Source of the DNA: Lentisphaeria bacterium
GTDB taxonomy: Bacteria; Verrucomicrobiota; Lentisphaeria; Victivallales; Victivallaceae
Length of the DNA: 48,819 bases
NCBI GenBank assembly: GCA_900768515.1
Contig: CAAGDG010000014.1
Coordinates: forward strand, 1-48,819
Reading direction: 5' to 3'
Both the position numbers and the translations under genes were made by a program. Shown here in pieces: positions 44,118-48,819 of this stretch. Position 1 is the first letter of the stretch. Every line of letters begins with the position of its first letter. The notes beneath the pieces are model-generated. The model did no database searches, was not told the origin of the DNA, and worked only from the letters and a program-made list of their open reading frames with translations.

Positions 44118-47100
44118 ATGAAATGGTCGTCGTTGTGTGCCGCGCTTCTGCTGCTGGGCGGAAGCTTTGCGGCGGAAGCCGCCGTGGAACTCACGAAGAA
44201 GGGAATTCTCTCCGTGGATGGCTGCGAGTTCGCCGTGACGCTTTACGACAAGGGCTGGAACGGTCAGGAGTCGACCCGGAAGGAGTTCCAGCTGGTCCGC
44301 GACGACCGCAAGAACGGCGTCGGGGAGGTCGATCTCCGGTTCTCCGGGCTTCCGCTGATTCCAAACGGCACCCTGAACACCTCGTTGAAGGGGACTGCCG
44401 ATGCGATGCAGTACACTGCGGATCTTCGGTTTGAAAATCCGGCCGATTTGAATTCAATTGCGCTGGTGATGACTTTCCCGCGCGGCATCTTCACTGAGCG
44501 CCGGATCGTCGTGGACGGAAAAGAGGTCACGCTGCCGCCGCCCGGCAAGAAGACCGCCTCCTTCAAATTCCGTTGTTCTGAGATCATGGTTCCGACCGGG
44601 GAGGGGGAACTGCGTTTCAACGGCGATATCAATCTGCTGCTGCAGGAGTTCCGGCTCCGCCCCGGCGTCTGGCAGATGCGGCTTCTCTTTACGCCGTCAT
44701 CCGGAGACGCGGTCTCCCGGGCATCGCTGAAGGTGGGGGTCCGTTCGATCCGCTACCCCTCCGCGCCGCTGGATCTGCATTCTGCGGCGAACATGGGATT
44801 CGCCGACGATGTCGCCGGTGACGGAAAGGGCGGCTGGACCGATCAGGGCGCCGAGAACGACCTCTCCATGCTTCCGGTCGGACGGCATCGGCTCGGCGGC
44901 ATTGATTTTGAAATCATCGATCCCGCGAAGAACAACGGACTCTCCTGCATCATGCTCGCCGGTCCGAATTCCGGCCGTCCCTTCCGGAGCGAGGCCGCGA
45001 CCGGCACGCTGGATTCCTCTGCCGCGGGCGAGTATCTCTACGTGCTTCACGCGGGAGCCTACGACCAGAAGCCCCAGGTCGGCGAGATCATTCTGACCTA
45101 CGCCGACGGCGCCACCCAGACCATTCCGGTCCGCGGATTTGTGGATGTCGGCAACTGGTGGAAGCCGATCGGCGGCGACAACAGCACGATCGTCTGGGTC
45201 GGCGAGAACCGCAGTTCCTACCTCGGACTCTACCGGTCGAGCTGGAAGATTGAAAAGAAGCCGATCCGCAAGATTGCGTTCCGCGCCACCGATTCGACGG
45301 TCTGGGGCGTGATCGCGCTTTCGGTCGGAGACCACCCGGTGCTTCCGGCCGGGGAGGTCCCCGCCTACATCGTCTCCGGCAAGGAGTGGAAACCGTTCGA
45401 ATACCGCCGCGACGTGGAGCCCGGTTCGGTGATGGACTTCTCCTCGCGCCTCGATGCGCCGGCCGGCAAATACGGCCCGGTGGTGATCCGGAACGGACAT
45501 TTCGAATTCCGTGACCGGCCCGGCGAACCGGTCCGCTTTTACGGTACCAACGTCTGCGGCGGAGTTGCGATGTTGGACCACGAGTGGGCCGACCGGCTCG
45601 CGGACCGGATCGCCGCCGAAGGGTACAACGCAGTCCGGTTCCACCACCAGGACTCCTCCTATACTTCGCCGGAGTCGCTGGAACGGTTCGATTACTTCAT
45701 CGCGGCGTTGAAGAAGCGCGGCATCTACATGACGACCGACCTTTATGTGACCTTCCGTCCCCCGGCGACCGAAATTCCGGAGGTCGGGGAGCGGCCGCCC
45801 AAGGCGATCATCGACGCCCGGGAATACAAGGGGTTGTTCTACGTGATGGACCCGGTCTTCGAACACTACCGGAAACGGGTCTCCACCTGGCTGAACCACG
45901 TGAATCCCTACACCGGAATCGCGATCAAGGACGAACCGGCCATCGTCACGCTGAACTACCTCAACGAGGCGAACATCAACTCCTTCTGGAACAACACCGA
46001 GTTTACGACCTCGCTTTATAACGCCGCGTTTGAAAAGTACTGCAAGGAGCGCGGCATCTCCCCCGCGCCGGGACCGGAGCGCGAACTCCATTTCAACGAG
46101 TTTCTGACTTCGCTCTACCTCAAGCGCTACCGTCAGATGAAGGAGTTCATCGCAAAGCTCGGCGTGGAGAAGCCCTTCTCCGATCAGAACATGGCCGCGT
46201 CGCCGCGGCTTCAGGCGATCCGGAATCTCTATGACTTCGTGGACAACCACAGCTACTTCGCCCATCCGACCTTCATCGGACCGAACAAGACCATGCCGCT
46301 GCGGTTCAGCACCGATTCCGCGCTGAAAGGACAGCTGCGGTCGCCCGGCGTTCTGTTCGCGACCCGGCTGTATGGCCGGCCGTTCACGATCTCAGAGTTC
46401 GACTTCCCCCGGCCGAATCCGTTCCGCGCCGAGGGGGCGCCGATCGTCAGCGCCTACGCCGCGCTGCAGGGATACGATGCGCTTTACCATTTCGCCTATG
46501 CCCACAGTCCGGTGCGGGTCCGGGAGGACCGGCCGTCGGTGGGAGCGGCTTCCGATCCCTTCGACGCCACCAGCGATCCGGTCAAGGCGCTCTCGCAGCG
46601 GATCGGTTCGGGACTTTTCCTGAATGGAGGAGTGAAAGCTTCGACGCTCTCCTTTGCCATTCTCCAGAATGGAATTGACGGCACCCTCTACAACCAGAGC
46701 TATCCGGTGGGACTCTGCGACCTCGGCCTGATCGGTGCGATCGGGACGGCGATCACCCCTGACTACCGCTCCGCGGCGGAGAAGCTGCCGAAGGAGACCG
46801 CGGCCCTGCTCGACACCGGATACAACTTCCCCGCCGATCACGGTTCTTTGCCGGTCTTCGACGCCCAGCAGGAGGATCTGCTGCTCCAGATGCAGAAGAA
46901 GGGCATCCTCAAGCCGGAGTGGTATGACGCGGAGCGCGGGATTTTCCGCTCCTCCACCGGACAGATCGAACTGGACCGCAAGCAGATGTCGTTCCGGGTC
47001 ATCGCCCCGGGCGGAGAGGTTCTGATTCTCTCCCCCGGCCACAAGGGAAGCGGCAACTTCATGGCGGTTGAGAACAAGGTCGGCCGCGGCGTCTTCGCCG

Positions 47101-47432
47101 CGCTTCCCCACACCGGCAGGACCCTCGCCGACGCGAAGCGGATTCTGCTGCTGCATTTGACCGACTCCCAGGCGACCAAGACCAAGTTCCGGTCGGAAGA
47201 GATGAACCAGCTGGAATCGTTCGGCGTGATGCCCTACCTGGTGGCGCGGGGCGAGGCGGAGCTGACGCTGCCGCGCTCCTCGGGCGAGTTCCGCTGCTAC
47301 GCGGTCGACTCCGCCGGAAAGCGTCTGGCCGAACTCCCGGCGACCGTCGGCAAGGATGGATCGTCGCGCTTCTCGCTGCGCACGTTCCGCCCCGAGGGAA
47401 CGGTCATCGCCTACGAACTGGTCCGCAAGTAA
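44118..47432 (+). CDS. Large exported glycoside hydrolase with central GH5-like TIM barrel
   Basis: A 1104-residue secreted protein. The signal peptide covers about residues 1-22 (SSLCAALLLLGGSFAAEAA). The N-terminal 450 residues are beta-rich accessory modules. A barrel begins near FRDRPGEPVRFYGTNVCGG (about 465) with YNAVRFHHQDSS. The proposed acid/base Glu is in LNYLNEANIN (about 617) and the nucleophile Glu in FTISEFDFPRPN (about 760), the clan-A pattern. The C-terminal 250 residues again look beta-rich. AAGGAG and GGAG precede the ATG. It is co-directional with a LacI gene 79 bp downstream and has a LacI-type site upstream. It likely degrades a host or plant polysaccharide outside the cytoplasm; substrate not recognisable. 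Confidence 0.85.
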   Translation: MKWSSLCAALLLLGGSFAAEAAVELTKKGILSVDGCEFAVTLYDKGWNGQESTRKEFQLVRDDRKNGVGEVDLRFSGLPLIPNGTLNTSLKGTADAMQYTADLRFENPADLNSIALVMTFPRGIFTERRIVVDGKEVTLPPPGKKTASFKFRCSEIMVPTGEGELRFNGDINLLLQEFRLRPGVWQMRLLFTPSSGDAVSRASLKVGVRSIRYPSAPLDLHSAANMGFADDVAGDGKGGWTDQGAENDLSMLPVGRHRLGGIDFEIIDPAKNNGLSCIMLAGPNSGRPFRSEAATGTLDSSAAGEYLYVLHAGAYDQKPQVGEIILTYADGATQTIPVRGFVDVGNWWKPIGGDNSTIVWVGENRSSYLGLYRSSWKIEKKPIRKIAFRATDSTVWGVIALSVGDHPVLPAGEVPAYIVSGKEWKPFEYRRDVEPGSVMDFSSRLDAPAGKYGPVVIRNGHFEFRDRPGEPVRFYGTNVCGGVAMLDHEWADRLADRIAAEGYNAVRFHHQDSSYTSPESLERFDYFIAALKKRGIYMTTDLYVTFRPPATEIPEVGERPPKAIIDAREYKGLFYVMDPVFEHYRKRVSTWLNHVNPYTGIAIKDEPAIVTLNYLNEANINSFWNNTEFTTSLYNAAFEKYCKERGISPAPGPERELHFNEFLTSLYLKRYRQMKEFIAKLGVEKPFSDQNMAASPRLQAIRNLYDFVDNHSYFAHPTFIGPNKTMPLRFSTDSALKGQLRSPGVLFATRLYGRPFTISEFDFPRPNPFRAEGAPIVSAYAALQGYDALYHFAYAHSPVRVREDRPSVGAASDPFDATSDPVKALSQRIGSGLFLNGGVKASTLSFAILQNGIDGTLYNQSYPVGLCDLGLIGAIGTAITPDYRSAAEKLPKETAALLDTGYNFPADHGSLPVFDAQQEDLLLQMQKKGILKPEWYDAERGIFRSSTGQIELDRKQMSFRVIAPGGEVLILSPGHKGSGNFMAVENKVGRGVFAALPHTGRTLADAKRILLLHLTDSQATKTKFRSEEMNQLESFGVMPYLVARGEAELTLPRSSGEFRCYAVDSAGKRLAELPATVGKDGSSRFSLRTFRPEGTVIAYELVRK

Positions 47433-47452
47433 GAGGGACGGCGCCGGCGGTT

Positions 47453-47471
47453 CCGGGGGCCCGTCCCCCGG
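47453..47471 (+). terminator. Intercistronic hairpin
   Basis: CCGGGGG (47453-47459) and CCCCCGG (47465-47471) form a 7-bp GC stem with a 5-nt loop between the glycosidase and LacI genes. There is no T-run, so it more likely attenuates or stabilises the transcript than ends it fully. Confidence 0.45.
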
Positions 47472-47511
47472 TGCTGTCGGCGCTCTCCGTCCGGAGGAAA
47501 GGAGTCGGAAA

Positions 47512-48525
47512 ATGCGTGAGCACGGGAAGAGGGTCCGCATGATCGACATCGCGGTGCGCGCCGGGGTGTCGCGGGGAACTGTCTCCGCGGTCCTGAACGG
47601 AAACTGCAACGGAATCCGCTATTCCAAGGAAAAGGCGGAACTGATCCGGCAGATCGCCCGGGAGCTTGACTACATTCCGAACTTCAGCGCACGGGTGCTC
47701 AACCACCAGCCTTCGAAGACCATCGGCATGCAGATCGACAGCGAGGAGTCCGAAAGCCATTTCCTGCTGCTGCGCGCCGTCGAGCGCGAAGCGGAACAGG
47801 CCGGTTACCGGCTGCTGACCGCCGGGGCGCACGACAATCCCGAGCAGCAGCGGCTCAACTACCGCACGCTGCGGCAGTACGGCGTGGATGCCGTGATCTG
47901 TCACTCCGGCGCGTTTCATGACGCTCTTGACGACGATGGGAAGACCGTTCTTTTCAGCACCGAACCCTGTCCGGAACTCCCCTGCGTGGTTCAGGATATC
48001 GGTGCGGGATTCGCCTCCGCGATCGACCATTTCCGCCGGGAGGGGCGCAGGAACATTGCGATGGTCACGTCCGGACACCTGCAGTTCGGGCCGGTCCGTT
48101 CCCGGCACCGCGCCTTTGCCCGGCTGGCTCCCGAAGCCGGACGAAACGTCTACACCCTTGACGTCAGCGGAATCGATCCCACAGGACTCCGGGAGAAGGT
48201 CGCAAGGATGCTCGATGAATTTCTGCTTCCGCGCCGGATCGACGCGGTGCTGTTGCAGAACGACGCCTGGGCGCTGACGCTGCTCGGGCTTCTGGAGAGC
48301 CGCGGACTCCGCGCTCCGCGCGACATTTCGATCGTGGGATACGACAACACCTTTGTCGGAAACTGTTCCACGCCGTCGCTTTCGACCATCGACTCCTGTT
48401 TCGGCGCCTGCGGCAGGGCACTGGTGGAACTTGCGCTTGAGCGGATCCGCAACCCGGAGGCGCCGCCGCGGAGCGTGGTGGTGAATACCGTCTTCATCCC
48501 GCGGGAGAGCACGCTCACTCTCTGA
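47512..48525 (+). CDS. LacI-family transcriptional regulator
   Basis: A 337-residue regulator. The N-terminal helix-turn-helix is RMIDIAVRAGVSRGTVSAVLNG (about 9-30), and the hinge helix NFSARVLN contains the leucine that LacI proteins insert into the central CpG of their operators. The effector domain (about 65-335) resembles periplasmic sugar-binding proteins: SKTIGMQIDSEESESHF, GVDAVICHSGAF, DAVLLQNDAWALTLLGLL, DISIVGYDNTFVG. GGAGGAAAGGAG precedes the ATG. It shares a transcript with the exported glycosidase and probably controls it through the palindrome at 44030-44047. Confidence 0.93.
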   Translation: MREHGKRVRMIDIAVRAGVSRGTVSAVLNGNCNGIRYSKEKAELIRQIARELDYIPNFSARVLNHQPSKTIGMQIDSEESESHFLLLRAVEREAEQAGYRLLTAGAHDNPEQQRLNYRTLRQYGVDAVICHSGAFHDALDDDGKTVLFSTEPCPELPCVVQDIGAGFASAIDHFRREGRRNIAMVTSGHLQFGPVRSRHRAFARLAPEAGRNVYTLDVSGIDPTGLREKVARMLDEFLLPRRIDAVLLQNDAWALTLLGLLESRGLRAPRDISIVGYDNTFVGNCSTPSLSTIDSCFGACGRALVELALERIRNPEAPPRSVVVNTVFIPRESTLTL

Positions 48526-48548
48526 CCACGCTTTGTTTTTGCCTGCAC

Positions 48549-48568
48549 TTTGAAAACCGGTTCTCAAA
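48549..48568. promoter_or_regulatory. Second LacI-type palindrome
   Basis: TTTGAAAACCGGTTCTCAAA is an even palindrome with central CG and a single mismatched pair. It lies 24 bp after the LacI stop codon and upstream of the promoter-like pair at 48670. Its half-site differs from that at 44030, so a different LacI-family protein may bind here. Confidence 0.5.
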
Positions 48569-48669
48569 TACGGTTGTCCATCGGGAAGAGGTTGACCGCC
48601 GCCGTCCTGCACAATAAGTTTTCTCTTTGCGTGAAGATGGGGTCTGGTTCCCTTTTTATGTATTTAAAA

Positions 48670-48698
48670 TTGAGAAAAAGTATCTAATTTTGTATTTT
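48670..48698 (+). promoter_or_regulatory. Promoter-like element near the right window end
   Basis: TTGAGA (48670-48675) and TATTTT (48693-48698) are 17 bp apart, followed by AAGGAG (48711-48716). It probably serves a gene starting at or beyond the window edge. Confidence 0.45.
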
Positions 48699-48819
48699 CT
48701 TCCATTGAAAAAGGAGTTGTTTCAACTTATAAATATCTCAGATGAAATCCTGCTCAGGAGAATGCGGATATGAAAAAAAATCAGTGCCGTCCCATAATTC
48801 TTTGAAATCGTCATTCTAA

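Larger units (their letters stand above)
48526..48819. other. A+T-rich region after the LacI gene; possible gene start at the window edge
   Basis: No complete gene. It contains a 20-bp palindrome (48549-48568), a promoter-like pair (48670-48698) and AGGAG followed by ATG at 48770. From that ATG only 11 codons are open; the adjacent run of eight A makes a frameshift or sequencing slip conceivable. The next gene probably lies just beyond the window. Confidence 0.4.

Noticed and set aside
44697..46265. A 522-codon minus-strand frame inside the exported glycosidase gene
   Set aside because: Antisense shadow of a secreted enzyme with signal peptide and catalytic motifs; composition is typical of a complementary register.
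48630..48660. GGGGTCTGGTTCCC-like motif resembling REP sequences of Y1-transposase elements
   Set aside because: Only one imperfect copy and no hairpin partner in the window, so it cannot be supported as a REP element.

Overview
The window looks like a chromosomal segment of a GC-rich, carbohydrate-degrading bacterium. The mix fits the PVC group, most likely Lentisphaerota/Victivallis-like: Gfo/Idh with ThuA, several unusual glycoside hydrolases, XylR-like and AraC regulators, an AXE1 esterase with an added N-terminal module. This placement is inference from gene content only, since no rRNA or marker protein is present. Almost every gene has a canonical -35/-10 pair (TTGnnn, usually 16-17 bp, TAnnnT) and a purine-rich Shine-Dalgarno. 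The two ends (about 1-1180 and 48530-48819) are clearly richer in A+T than the interior.

Layout. 1-560: 3' part of an IS200/IS605 transposase gene with its terminal hairpins. 560-1180: degenerate non-coding DNA and tRNA-Phe(GAA). 1.2-2.9 kb: ThuA-like/Gfo-Idh-MocA operon. 3.1-5.4 kb: CPC-type metal ATPase with a CsoR-like sensor and a visible operator. 5.6-7.6 kb: exported AXE1-type esterase. 7.7-13.5 kb: giant hybrid sensor kinase and an AraC regulator, divergent from a cytoplasmic glycosidase (13.6-16.7 kb), followed by a Sel1 lipoprotein. 17.8-22.1 kb: XylR-like regulator divergent from a GH5-like/enolase-superfamily/SDR operon. 22.2-25.3 kb: membrane glycosyltransfer genes (GT2, GtrA, GT39-like). 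25.4-28.8 kb: TIM-barrel isomerase and an RraA/zinc dehydrogenase/KduD operon. 29.0-30.9 kb: stand-alone Eco57I-like adenine methyltransferase. 30.9-32.9 kb: nucleoside hydrolase divergent from an AraC regulator. 32.9-38.4 kb: GH105/beta-helix/2-hydroxyacid dehydrogenase operon divergent from an IclR regulator. 38.5-41.0 kb: O-acetyltransferase, GNAT-nucleotidyltransferase fusion, YbaK deacylase. 41.2-43.6 kb: HAD phosphatase and GH3. 44.1-48.5 kb: large exported glycosidase and LacI regulator with a likely operator.

How the genes work together. Several units couple a sensor or regulator to sugar-degrading enzymes. The GH105 and KduD operons share the same promoter architecture (TTGAAA-16 bp-TATAAT) followed by an almost identical TATAGATAAAA element. 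This suggests one regulon for unsaturated-uronate (pectin/rhamnogalacturonan) catabolism, probably controlled by the IclR protein at 37.7 kb. The metal unit, the XylR unit and the LacI unit each carry a recognisable palindrome at the expected place.

No CRISPR array, phage module or recognised defence island was seen. The most unusual single protein is the GNAT-nucleotidyltransferase fusion at 39.3 kb.
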